Below are positions 42,519 through 50,837 of a stretch of DNA of 60,076 nucleotides, in pieces; the stretch's first letter is position 1; each line of letters begins with the position of its first letter. The stretch spans positions 1 through 60,076 of the forward strand of contig CAZOJP010000006.1 in assembly GCA_964580155.1 (NCBI GenBank), written 5' to 3'. This stretch comes from Intestinibacillus sp964580155. Its GTDB lineage: Bacteria > Bacillota > Clostridia > Oscillospirales > Butyricicoccaceae. Under the pieces are notes generated by a model. The model made no database searches, was not told the origin of the DNA, and saw nothing but the letters and a program-made list of their open reading frames with translations. A program made the translations under genes and the position numbers.

Positions 42519-43571
42519 ATGGCAAATTTCATGCTTTGTATTGACGGAATGGACGAAGCAGGCGCGCCTGCGCCGCTGCTGCCCATCCGCAGATTGCTTG
42601 CGCAGGGCACGGTGTCGACTGTGCCTCCGGGCGCGGCTGCGGACAGCATGGGCTGCATTTTGCGGCTGCTCGGCAGCGCGGAGGCGGATATTCCAACCGG
42701 TCGGGCGGCGCTCGAAGCGCGCGCAATCGGCCTGCCCCTGCAAGCGGAAAACGCGGTGCTGCGCTGCACCCTGTGCCGCGTGGAAGAGGGAAAAATCGCG
42801 CCCGCAGCACGCGATGCCGCAGCGCTCCTCGGCGCGGTACCGCTGCCCGCAGGCTGGACGCTTGCGCCGATGGCCAGCTATCGCTGCCTGCTGCGCATTG
42901 CAGATGGCGCGGCGCAGCTTCCGCAGCTCATCACGCTGCCGCCGCACCAGTATTTCGGTACATCGGTGGAGGAGCTGCTTCCGCGCGGCGGCGCACTGGG
43001 GGAGGCGCTGGCGGACTTTGTGCGCGCGAGCATGCGTGCGCTGCCGCAGCATGTGCTGCTGCCGTGGGGACAGAGCGTGCCGTGCACCCTGCCGTCCTTT
43101 GCGGAGCACACGGGCTTGCGCGCGGCGATGGTGTGCCACGCCGACATTGTGCGGGGCATCGCATGCGCGCTCGGAATGGACTGTCCGTCCGTTGCGGGTG
43201 CGACCGGGGACACCGACACCGATCTGCGCGCCAAATACGAAGCCGCACGTGCACTCGCGCGCACGCATGATCTGGTCGTGATTCACGTGAACGGCTGCGA
43301 CGAAGCCGGACATCGTCGTGAGCATGCTCAGAAATATGCGTTTCGCGACCGCGTGCTGCGCCAAATTTTTGAGCCGATTCATCGCACGCTGGGCGCGCAA
43401 GAGCGCCTTCTGCTGTGCACAGACCACCAGACCGACAGCACGACGGGCGCGCACGGCAATGCACCCGTGCCGTTTTGGATCTATGGGAACGGGGCTTGCG
43501 CAGCCCAGGAATATCAATTTGAAGACGCCGGCGCGCCGCTGCGGCTGCTGCTTGGCAGGGAGGAACGGTGA
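42519..43571 (+). CDS. ApgM-like phosphatase/mutase (alkaline phosphatase superfamily) in the cobalamin operon
   Basis: The 350-residue protein resembles archaeal-type phosphoglycerate mutase and related phosphatases. It has CIDGMDEAG near the start (metal-binding DG), a likely nucleophile serine in ADSMGCILRLLGS near 44, VNGCDEAGHRREHAQKY near 255, and TDHQTDSTTGAHGNAPVPF near 305, the last two matching metal-ligand motifs. No CobC or CobZ is recognised in this operon, so removal of the phosphate from alpha-ribazole phosphate or adenosylcobalamin phosphate is the likely task. That is inference from context. It follows GAAAGGGGAGG and precedes cbiP. Confidence 0.72.
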   Translation: MANFMLCIDGMDEAGAPAPLLPIRRLLAQGTVSTVPPGAAADSMGCILRLLGSAEADIPTGRAALEARAIGLPLQAENAVLRCTLCRVEEGKIAPAARDAAALLGAVPLPAGWTLAPMASYRCLLRIADGAAQLPQLITLPPHQYFGTSVEELLPRGGALGEALADFVRASMRALPQHVLLPWGQSVPCTLPSFAEHTGLRAAMVCHADIVRGIACALGMDCPSVAGATGDTDTDLRAKYEAARALARTHDLVVIHVNGCDEAGHRREHAQKYAFRDRVLRQIFEPIHRTLGAQERLLLCTDHQTDSTTGAHGNAPVPFWIYGNGACAAQEYQFEDAGAPLRLLLGREER

Positions 43572-43573
43572 AT

Positions 43574-45073
43574 ATGGCAAAGGCGATCATGGTACAGGGC
43601 ACGACCTCAAACGCAGGAAAAAGCCTGCTCACAGCGGCGCTATGCCGCATTTTTGCGCAGGACGGCTATCGCGTCGCGCCCTTTAAAGCGCAGAATATGG
43701 CGCTCAACTCCTATATCACCGCGGACGGTATGGAGATGGGTCGCGCACAGGTGATGCAGGCGGAGGCGGCAGGCGTGGCGCCCGATGTGCGCATGAACCC
43801 CATCCTGCTCAAGCCGACGAGCGACAGCGGCTCGCAGGTCATCGTAAACGGCAAGCCGATCGGCAACCGCACAGCGACGGCATACTATGCGGAAAAGGCG
43901 GCGCTGCGCCCGCTTGTGCAGCGCGCGTATGACAGTCTTGCGGCAGAATACGACATCATCGTCATCGAGGGGGCGGGAAGCCCGGCGGAAATCAACCTCA
44001 AGCAGGATGATCTCGTCAATATGGGCATGGCAAAGATGGCGCGCGCGCCCGTGCTGCTCGTCGGGGACATCGACCGCGGCGGTGTATTCGCCGCATTATA
44101 TGGCACGGTCGCGCTGCTCGATGAGGAGGAGCGCGCTTTGGTCAAGGGGCTGGTGATTAACAAATTTCGCGGCGACGTGGATATCCTGCGGCCGGGGCTG
44201 AGCATGCTCACCGATCTGGTGCACAGGCCTGTGCTCGGCGTTGTGCCCTATACCGTGCTCGATCTTGACGACGAGGACAGCCTGTCCGAGCGCCTGTCCG
44301 CGAAGGACGCGCCCGCGCTCGTCAAAATCGCGGTGCCGCGCCTGCCGCGCCTGTCAAACTTCACCGATCTCAACGCGCTTGCGCGCATCGAGGGCGTGCA
44401 TGTGCGTTATGTCAGCCGTCCGGACGAGTTCGCCGATGCCGATCTGATTGTACTGCCCGGCAGCAAAAACACGATGGAGGATTTGCGATGGCTGCGGCAA
44501 AACGGCATGGAAGCGCAGATTTGCAAATGCGCGGCCGCAGGCGTGCCGGTATTTGGCGTGTGCGGCGGCTATCAGATGATGGGGCAGCGCATTTCCGATC
44601 CCGCGGACACGGAGGGCGGCGGCGTGCTTGCCGGCATGGGACTGCTGCCCACCGAAACCGTCTTTGAGACGGAAAAGATGACGACGCAGGTGCAGGGGCG
44701 GATGCTGCCCACGCAGGGCGCGCTGTCCGCGCTGGGCGAAGCGGCATTCACCGGATACGAAATCCACATGGGGCGCACCGCGCGGCTGGGCGGCGCACCG
44801 CTCACGGTGATTGACCGCGGCGGCACCCGCACCGAAGAGGGCTGCCAGCACGGCAGCTGCTACGGCACCTATGTGCACGGCATTTTTGATAGCGAGGCGG
44901 TTGCGAAAGCGATCATCGGCACGCTGCTGGCGCGCAAGGGCTACGCGGCGGACGCGGTCGTGGCGTTTGACAGCGAAGCGTATAAGCAGGCGCAGTATGA
45001 TAAGCTGGCGCAGGTCGTGCGCGCAGCGCTGGATATGGAGCAAATATATCGGATTTTGCAGGAGGGCGTATGA
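43574..45073 (+). CDS. cbiP: CbiP, adenosylcobyric acid synthase
   Basis: CbiP amidates four side chains (b, d, e, g). The 499-residue protein has the N-terminal MVQGTTSNAGKSLLTAALCR with a P-loop, FKAQNMALNSY near 42, VEGAGSPAEINL-like VIEGAGSPAEINL near 130, and a C-terminal amidotransferase with the catalytic cysteine in FGVCGGYQMMG near 330. ATG 43574 is 11 bases after AGGGAGG; GTG 43568 overlapping the previous stop is an alternative. It overlaps cobO by four bases. Confidence 0.95.
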   Translation: MAKAIMVQGTTSNAGKSLLTAALCRIFAQDGYRVAPFKAQNMALNSYITADGMEMGRAQVMQAEAAGVAPDVRMNPILLKPTSDSGSQVIVNGKPIGNRTATAYYAEKAALRPLVQRAYDSLAAEYDIIVIEGAGSPAEINLKQDDLVNMGMAKMARAPVLLVGDIDRGGVFAALYGTVALLDEEERALVKGLVINKFRGDVDILRPGLSMLTDLVHRPVLGVVPYTVLDLDDEDSLSERLSAKDAPALVKIAVPRLPRLSNFTDLNALARIEGVHVRYVSRPDEFADADLIVLPGSKNTMEDLRWLRQNGMEAQICKCAAAGVPVFGVCGGYQMMGQRISDPADTEGGGVLAGMGLLPTETVFETEKMTTQVQGRMLPTQGALSALGEAAFTGYEIHMGRTARLGGAPLTVIDRGGTRTEEGCQHGSCYGTYVHGIFDSEAVAKAIIGTLLARKGYAADAVVAFDSEAYKQAQYDKLAQVVRAALDMEQIYRILQEGV

Positions 45074-45588
45074 GCGGATTGGTGCATATTTATTGCGGCG
45101 ACGGCAAGGGAAAGACAACCGCGGCCTTTGGGCTTGCGCTGCGCAGCGCGGGCTGCGGCAACAAGGTTGTGGTTGCGCAATTTTTGAAGGATGGGCAGTC
45201 GGGCGAGTGCCGCGCGCTGCGCACGTTTTCTAATGTGGTGCTGCTCGGCTGCAACCCGTCGGGAAAGTTCTCTTTCCGTATGGACGAGGCGGAAAAGGAG
45301 CAGACCCGGCAGGCATCGCAGCAAACCCTGCGCGAAGCACTGGCGGCGGCGCGCGATGCGCGCCTGCTTGTGCTCGACGAGGTGATGGCGGCTGTCAGCA
45401 GCGGCTTTCTCACGGTAGAAGAGGTCGTCGAGGCGGTCACGGGCCGTCCGTCTGAGCTGGAGCTTGTGATGACCGGACGCAATCCTCCGGCAGAGCTTAC
45501 GGCGCTGGCCGATTACATTTCCGAAGTCAGAAAAATCCGCCACCCGTTTGACCGCGGCATCGCGGCGCGGGACGGCATCGAGCGATAG
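45070..45588 (+). CDS. cobO: CobO/BtuR-type corrinoid adenosyltransferase
   Basis: It transfers the adenosyl group of ATP to cob(I)yrinic acid diamide or cob(I)alamin. The 172-residue protein shows IYCGDGKGKTTAAFGLALR near residue 6, VVAQFLKDGQSGE near 33 and LLVLDEVMAAV near 100, all typical of the BtuR family. It is unrelated to EutT in sequence, so the window encodes two kinds of adenosyltransferase: this one for de novo synthesis and EutT for the compartment. Confidence 0.94.
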   Translation: MSGLVHIYCGDGKGKTTAAFGLALRSAGCGNKVVVAQFLKDGQSGECRALRTFSNVVLLGCNPSGKFSFRMDEAEKEQTRQASQQTLREALAAARDARLLVLDEVMAAVSSGFLTVEEVVEAVTGRPSELELVMTGRNPPAELTALADYISEVRKIRHPFDRGIAARDGIER

Positions 45589-45598
45589 GAGAAGTAGC

Positions 45599-46237
45599 AT
45601 GGGATTTGAAACACTGAAGCCTGCGGAGATCGAAAAGCGCAGCTTTGCGATCATCACACAGGAGCTGGGCGCGCGCACCTTCCCCGAGGGGCAGGCGGAA
45701 ATCGTCAAGCGCGTCATTCACACCTCGGCAGACTTTGAGTATGCCGATGCGCTCGCATTTTCGCCCGATGTCGTGCATAGGGCGCATGAAGCACTGCGCG
45801 CGGGCGCGACCATCGTTACGGATACGCAAATGGCGCTTGCGGGCATCAACAAGGGCATGCTCGCCTCGCTCGGCGGACAGGTGCGGTGCTTCATGTCGGA
45901 GCCCGAGGTTGCGCGCGAGGCAAAGGAGCGCGGCGTCACGCGTGCGACCATATCCATGGAGCACGCGGCGAAATTGGACGGCCCGCTGATTTTTGCAATC
46001 GGCAACGCGCCGACCGCGCTTGTGCGCCTGCATGAGCTGATTGCCGCGGGCACTTGTGCCCCTGCGCTGCTCATCGGTGTGCCGGTCGGTTTTGTCAATG
46101 TCGTGGAATCCAAAGAGCTGTTTCTGGACGGGGATACCCCTTATATCATTGCGCGTGGGCGCAAGGGCGGTTCGAATGTGGCGGCGGCGATTGTCAACGC
46201 GCTGCTATATCAGATTGTGCAGCGGGAGGGATTTTGA
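45599..46237 (+). CDS. cbiC: CbiC, cobalt-precorrin-8 methylmutase
   Basis: CbiC moves a methyl group from C11 to C12, forming cobyrinic acid. The 212-residue protein has EIEKRSFAIITQEL near residue 9, RVIHTSADFEYADAL near 38 with the catalytic histidine, VTDTQMALAGINK near 78, and GVPVGFVNVVESKE near 160. The start at ATG 45599 follows AGGAGAAG; the longer frame overlaps cobO. It overlaps cbiK at ATGATGA. Confidence 0.95.
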   Translation: MGFETLKPAEIEKRSFAIITQELGARTFPEGQAEIVKRVIHTSADFEYADALAFSPDVVHRAHEALRAGATIVTDTQMALAGINKGMLASLGGQVRCFMSEPEVAREAKERGVTRATISMEHAAKLDGPLIFAIGNAPTALVRLHELIAAGTCAPALLIGVPVGFVNVVESKELFLDGDTPYIIARGRKGGSNVAAAIVNALLYQIVQREGF

Positions 46238-47010
46238 TGATGGGAAAAAAGGCACTGGCGGTCATCAGCTTTGGTACGAGCTATCCGGAAGCACGCGCCG
46301 CAATTGAGCACATCGAGGGCGCACTTGCCGCGGCGCGGCCCGGTTATGACTTTTATCGGGCATTCACCTCGGACATGATCATTCGCAAGATCGAGCGCGA
46401 GGAGGGCATTCACATTCCCACACCCGAGGAGCTTTTTGCGCAGCTTGCGGCGCAGGGCTATGAGGAAGTGCTGTGTCAAAGCCTGCACGTCATTCCGGGC
46501 AACGAATATGAGAAAATGTGTGCGCAAATCGCACCCTATACCTCCTCTTTTTCGCATCTGCGGATTGGAAAGCCGTTGCTTTGGGAGCAGGAGGATTATG
46601 TGCAGTGCTGCCGGTCGCTGCTCGCGCACATGCCCGCTCTTGCGGAGGATGAGGCATTTGTTTTCATGGGACACGGCACCGACCACTTTTCCAACGCTTC
46701 TTATGCGCTGGCGGAAAATACCTTCCGTGCGCTCGGCGCGGAGCGCGTGTATGTCGGAACGGTGGAGGGTTTTCCGGATTTTGACTATGTGGCGGGACGT
46801 TTACGCGCGCATCAGGTGCGCCGCGTATATCTCGCGCCGTTTATGATTGTCGCAGGCGATCATGCCCAAAACGATCTTGCAGGCGATGAGGACGACAGCT
46901 GGAAGTCGATGCTGCGCGCGCAGGGCTACGAAACCGAGGTGCTGCTGCGCGGCTTGGGAGAGTATGCGGAAATCGCGGCGCAGTTTGCGGCGCATCTGGA
47001 GCAAGCGTAA
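46237..47010 (+). CDS. cbiK: CbiK, sirohydrochlorin cobaltochelatase
   Basis: CbiK inserts Co2+ into sirohydrochlorin (factor II), the early cobalt insertion that defines the anaerobic route. The 257-residue protein shows AVISFGTSYPEAR near residue 8, HVIPGNEYEKM near 84, the metal-binding histidine in FMGHGTDHFSN near 143, VGTVEGFPDFD near 173 and IVAGDHAQNDLAGDEDDSW near 203. It is the last gene of the operon; a strong hairpin follows 58 bases later. Confidence 0.95.
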   Translation: MMGKKALAVISFGTSYPEARAAIEHIEGALAAARPGYDFYRAFTSDMIIRKIEREEGIHIPTPEELFAQLAAQGYEEVLCQSLHVIPGNEYEKMCAQIAPYTSSFSHLRIGKPLLWEQEDYVQCCRSLLAHMPALAEDEAFVFMGHGTDHFSNASYALAENTFRALGAERVYVGTVEGFPDFDYVAGRLRAHQVRRVYLAPFMIVAGDHAQNDLAGDEDDSWKSMLRAQGYETEVLLRGLGEYAEIAAQFAAHLEQA

Positions 47011-47068
47011 AGAGTGTTTGCACTGGGTTAAAAGCGTACCTCGTCAAACGAGTCATCCGACTGGCAGA

Positions 47069-47108
47069 GAACCCCCGATTTTCAAGATTGAAAATCGGGG
47101 GTTCTGTT
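47069..47108 (+). terminator. Terminator of the cobalamin operon
   Basis: A perfect 16-bp stem (47069-47084 with 47089-47104) with a 4-base loop AGAT, followed by TGTTT. The T-run is weak but the stem is very stable. The T-poor tail leaves some read-through possible. Confidence 0.75.
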
Positions 47109-47160
47109 TCCGAAAAGCTGCGGCGCGAAAGCCGACTTGCTTTTTGTCAGAAGTGCTGGA

Positions 47161-47201
47161 TTGACAGTGCTGTCTATTCGTGTTAGACTAAAATTGTCTA
47201 A
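47161..47201 (+). promoter_or_regulatory. Promoter and operator of the blaI-blaR1-like pair
   Basis: TTGACA at 47161-47166 and TAGACT at 47184-47189 with a 17-base spacer. A perfect inverted repeat TTAGAC-N7-GTCTAA (47183-47201) covers the -10 and the start site, the usual layout for self-repression by a BlaI-type dimer. Confidence 0.8.
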
Positions 47202-47224
47202 TGAGATACGACAGGAGGAATTTG

Positions 47225-47590
47225 ATGGAGCCGTATAAACTGGGTGAAATGGAGCAGCGGTTTGCCGATTTGATTTGGGAAAGCGAACCGGTCACCTCAC
47301 GCAGGCTGACCGAGCTTTGCGAAAAAGAGTTCGCGTGGAAACGCACCACCACCTACACCATGCTAAAGCGCCTGTGCGAGCGTGGTATTTTTCAAAACAG
47401 CGGCGGCACCGTGACTGCTTTGATGTCGAAGCACGATTTTGGCGCTGCGCAAGGGGAGCAGTTTCTGGACGCGGCGTTTGGCGGCTCTCTGCCTCAATTT
47501 TTGGCGGCATTTACGCGCCGCAAAAAGCTCACCCCACAAGAAATTGGCGAAATACAGCAGCTGATTGACGCGCATAGGGAGGAATCATGA
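47225..47590 (+). CDS. BlaI/MecI/CopY-family transcriptional repressor
   Basis: The 121-residue protein is a winged-helix repressor: GEMEQRFADLIWESEPVTSRRLTEL at the N-terminus, then KRTTTYTMLKRLCERG (recognition helix near residue 45), and a C-terminal dimerisation helix. It should bind the palindrome at its own promoter and be inactivated by cleavage through the M56 sensor next door. The start ATG 47225 follows AGGAGGAATTTG; an upstream ATG at 47201 overlaps the operator and lacks a ribosome binding site. It overlaps the sensor gene by four bases. Confidence 0.92.
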   Translation: MEPYKLGEMEQRFADLIWESEPVTSRRLTELCEKEFAWKRTTTYTMLKRLCERGIFQNSGGTVTALMSKHDFGAAQGEQFLDAAFGGSLPQFLAAFTRRKKLTPQEIGEIQQLIDAHREES

Positions 47591-49716
47591 TGCTTGATCG
47601 AGTTTTTCTGCAAACACTGAGCATGAGCTTCACAGGCGGCATTGTGATTATTTTTGTGCTGCTGATACGGCTGCTTTTCAAAAAAGCGCCCAAGATATTT
47701 TCCTATGCCCTTTGGTCGGCGGTGCTGTTTCGGCTGGTGTGTCCCGTTTCATTTGAAAGCGCATGCAGTCTTTTGCCCACCAATGCAAACCCCATCACGC
47801 AAAATATCGTCTATATGCAGACACCCGCAATTGATACGGGCATCGCTTCCATCAACAATTCGGTCAATGCGCTGCTGCCTGCGGCCAGACCCGAGGCGAG
47901 TGTCAATCCGCTGCAAATTTCGGTGATGATCGGCAGCATCATTTGGGTGGCTGGCATCGCATTGCTGCTCGGATACAGCATGGTGACCCTGCTGCTGCTC
48001 AAAAAACGTCTCAAAACCGCTGCACCGCAGGGCAAAAATGTATTTCTTTCCGATAGAATCGATACAGCTTTTGTTCTCGGCGTTTTTCGTCCGCGGATTT
48101 ATTTGCCTGCCAACCTGACAGATGGACAGCGGGAGTACATCCTGCTGCATGAACAAACCCATGTGAAGCGATTGGATCATCTGGTGAAGCTGCTCGGCTT
48201 TTTTGTCCTCTGTCTGCATTGGTTTAATCCGCTTGTTTGGGTTGCGTTCTTCGCAAGCGGCAAGGATATGGAGATGTCCTGCGACGAAGCGGTGATTAAA
48301 AAGCTGGGAAATGGCATCAAAAAAGAGTATTCCGCCTCGCTGCTCACGCTTGCGACGGGTAGACGTATGGTATGCGGCACACCGCTTGCCTTTGGAGAGG
48401 GAGATACCAAGGGACGAATTCGCAACGTGCTAAACTATAAAAAACCTGCTTTTTGGGCGGCTGCAGTGGCTGCAGTGGCGGTGATTTTCGTCGTCGCGGG
48501 TCTTATGGCAAATCCGCAGGAGGAGCCGAGCGGGTTCGCAGGTGTCAATGCAGTGATTCTCGAAATTGACAAAAACGCACAGACCATGACGGTTGAAGGC
48601 ATTGACACGAATAGCGCAATCGGCGATCGGTGCGTTGTGACGTGGGAGAAGGGCGCATTGATGACCGTCGCGACAAACAGCCATCTGACGCGGCTCACCA
48701 TAGACGATTTTTCGGTCGGAGATGCTGTAGTTTTGTCAATTGGTGCGGTACAAGAATCGTACCCCACAAGGGCAACCGCGCGCAGCATTCAGCTTCAACC
48801 AAGCGGAGCGCGCGAACTGGGTGATTTGCGCCCTATGGTTATGGTAAACGGCACGCTATACTGGGATACCGGCAAGGAAGACCCTGTGGGAGCCACCGAC
48901 GAAGCGGGCGGCACCATTAAGACCAGCGTTTCCCAAAATAAAGAGCCGACAGAGCACGAGCAATCAAACTTTGGCTGTGTCGGGAGTGCGTATGTGCGCG
49001 GGGACGGTTTCATTCAAGTGCGCATAGACGGAAAATGGATCATTTTTGAAGCGGAGAGCTCGAACGCGTTAACCGCCGAATACACCATTGCCATGATTGA
49101 TTCAAACGGTGCGCTTTTGTGGGGCACACTGGCAAACGAACAGCTTGCACAAGATATTTTGCAGGATGCATTCTTAAAATCTGCGGCGTGGGAGGGCATG
49201 GATATTTCCACGCTAAAGGAATATTTTCTGATTCGTCAGACTTTCCCTCAGACACAAGAGGTGCACGATTATTATGCTTATCGCCTGCCGGATGGAACGG
49301 CAGTGCTGCAAACCGGCGTAAAGGGACAATACAGTATTCTTTCTGAAAATCTGTATGAATTGCTTGCGAAGTATGTAAGCTATCCCGGCGCGGAGGACAG
49401 TGCCCCCACAGGCAAACACGCAAATTACAGCCAGAGCCTGACCGCCGATGAGCTTGCCCAAACGGAGGCTGTCGTCCGAAATTACTTTGCAGAAGAGGCC
49501 CCCTATTACGAGGGGGTCGTGACGATTGAGCCCCTGCCCGATGATTCGGTGCTATATCAGAACCCGGGGATCGAAAGCAGATACGGGGCGGGCAATATCA
49601 TCATTTACAAGGTGCTCACCGGCAAAGATGCGAAAGACCATAACCCCGAACGCACCGCCAGCGTTGCAAGAACCTCACGAGATGCTGCATGGGAGCTGGT
49701 CAATCAAGGGTTTTAA
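47587..49716 (+). CDS. M56-family peptidase sensor (BlaR1-like) with a long extracellular C-terminal region
   Basis: The 709-residue membrane protein has segments near residues 10-30, 40-55, 115-135 and 205-225, and the zinc peptidase motif HEQTH at about 188-192 with the third ligand in MEMSCDEAVIKKLG near 230. A further membrane segment (about 288-310, KPAFWAAAVAAVAVIFVVAG) leads to about 400 outside residues. These lack the penicillin-binding SxxK/STYK motifs of true BlaR1. They start with an OB-like NAVILEIDKNAQTMTVEG region and are otherwise unrecognised. It should cleave the adjacent repressor, directly or indirectly, after an unknown signal. Confidence 0.85.
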   Translation: MMLDRVFLQTLSMSFTGGIVIIFVLLIRLLFKKAPKIFSYALWSAVLFRLVCPVSFESACSLLPTNANPITQNIVYMQTPAIDTGIASINNSVNALLPAARPEASVNPLQISVMIGSIIWVAGIALLLGYSMVTLLLLKKRLKTAAPQGKNVFLSDRIDTAFVLGVFRPRIYLPANLTDGQREYILLHEQTHVKRLDHLVKLLGFFVLCLHWFNPLVWVAFFASGKDMEMSCDEAVIKKLGNGIKKEYSASLLTLATGRRMVCGTPLAFGEGDTKGRIRNVLNYKKPAFWAAAVAAVAVIFVVAGLMANPQEEPSGFAGVNAVILEIDKNAQTMTVEGIDTNSAIGDRCVVTWEKGALMTVATNSHLTRLTIDDFSVGDAVVLSIGAVQESYPTRATARSIQLQPSGARELGDLRPMVMVNGTLYWDTGKEDPVGATDEAGGTIKTSVSQNKEPTEHEQSNFGCVGSAYVRGDGFIQVRIDGKWIIFEAESSNALTAEYTIAMIDSNGALLWGTLANEQLAQDILQDAFLKSAAWEGMDISTLKEYFLIRQTFPQTQEVHDYYAYRLPDGTAVLQTGVKGQYSILSENLYELLAKYVSYPGAEDSAPTGKHANYSQSLTADELAQTEAVVRNYFAEEAPYYEGVVTIEPLPDDSVLYQNPGIESRYGAGNIIIYKVLTGKDAKDHNPERTASVARTSRDAAWELVNQGF

Positions 49717-49750
49717 ACCTTCCCGTGCCGGCTCGGGAAATGTACGTCAG

Positions 49751-49794
49751 AAAAAAGCAATGTCCTCTGAAATTCCAGAGGACATTGCTTTTTT
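49751..49794. terminator. Bidirectional terminator after the M56 sensor gene
   Basis: A perfect 19-bp stem (49751-49769 with 49776-49794), loop 6 bases, with A-run and T-run at the two ends. It serves the + strand sensor gene and the minus-strand dehydrogenase gene that ends at 49948. Bases 49795-49947 hold nothing else I recognise. Confidence 0.92.
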
Positions 49795-49947
49795 GCCGAA
49801 ATAGAGGATGATACGCCATGAACGCTTGACCTGTGCCATATTTAAATTGGTTATTTTTTGTTTGCGTCCTCCTCGGTCATAAGAGTGATAGAGGACGTCA
49901 CTGCGGTAAATGCCATGTGATAAAACGCTGCGGGCAGGGGATAGGTG

Positions 49948-50697
49948 TTAAAACCCAAAGGCGAGGGCTCCGCCATCGACGGCAAAGTCCTGTCCGGTGA
50001 TATAGCCTGCGTTGTCGCCGCACAGGAAGGCGGCCATTGCGCCGAGATCGCGGGTTTCACCGTAGGCATGTTGGGGCATCCGGCCCAAAATCTTTGCCTC
50101 GCGCGCGGCATCTACGACCTGCTCGGTCATTTTGCTGCGGAACCAGCCTGGGGCGATGCTGTTGACGCAGATGTTATCTGCGGCCCATTCCACGGCCAGC
50201 GCGCGCGTCATGGCCAATACAGCACCCTTACTGGTGCAGTAGGGAACGACCTCTGAGAAGCCAAGATGGGCGCTCATACTGGTGATGTTGATAATGCGCC
50301 CCTTGCCGGTGCTTTTTTTCAAATAGGGGTAGCACGCAACGCTCATTTCAAACAGATATTTGACGTTGACGTTCATGATCTGATCAAAACGGTCCATCGG
50401 GAAGTTTTCGGCCCGGCACTTGTAGCTGACACCTGCGTTGTTCACGAGAAAGTCGAGCGCGCCGCCGTGTTTTTCAGCGAGGCCAGCCACGAGGCCCTTC
50501 ATGGCATCTGCATCGCCCACGTCGCCCTTGCAGTGGATGACACCCGCAGCGTTCGGTTCAAGCCCGGCCTTGGGCGCGCCGGTGCGGCTGATGACGTAGA
50601 CGGTTGCGCCGTTTTCTGCGAGGACGTTGGCAATTTGATAGCCGATGCCGCTGCTGCCGCCGGTGACGATACCGGCCTTATCTTCTAATGTTTTCAT
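49948..50697 (-). CDS. Short-chain dehydrogenase/reductase, sugar-acid type
   Basis: The 249-residue SDR has the nucleotide loop TGGSSGIG near residue 13, NNAG near 90, the catalytic serine in NITSMSAHL near 140, and Y-x-x-x-K in PYCTSKGA near 153. It is close in form to gluconate 5-dehydrogenase or 2-deoxy-gluconate dehydrogenases, but the substrate is not decided by sequence. The start is the ATG whose codon ends at 50697; an ATG 18 bases upstream lies in the ribosome binding site GGAAAGGA. It is divergent from the LacI regulator and probably oxidises a sugar acid. Confidence 0.85.
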   Translation of the reverse strand: MKTLEDKAGIVTGGSSGIGYQIANVLAENGATVYVISRTGAPKAGLEPNAAGVIHCKGDVGDADAMKGLVAGLAEKHGGALDFLVNNAGVSYKCRAENFPMDRFDQIMNVNVKYLFEMSVACYPYLKKSTGKGRIINITSMSAHLGFSEVVPYCTSKGAVLAMTRALAVEWAADNICVNSIAPGWFRSKMTEQVVDAAREAKILGRMPQHAYGETRDLGAMAAFLCGDNAGYITGQDFAVDGGALAFGF

Positions 50698-50747
50698 AGT
50701 TATAGTCCTTTCCAACGTTTAAAATCGGTCGGCACCGTTGGCGGTGC

Positions 50748-50776
50748 TTTCCATTTTGGATGGTTTGCGATATAAT
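50748..50776 (+). promoter_or_regulatory. Promoter of the LacI-type regulator gene
   Basis: Consensus TATAAT at 50771-50776 and a weak TTTCCA at 50748-50753, spacer 17. A partial operator core AACGTT (50714-50719) lies between this promoter and the minus-strand dehydrogenase start. Confidence 0.55.
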
Positions 50777-50837
50777 GGAGGCGGTAAAGTACGAACTGTC
50801 CGGCGGGCATGTGCCTGCTGCGGAAAGGGGAATCTAC

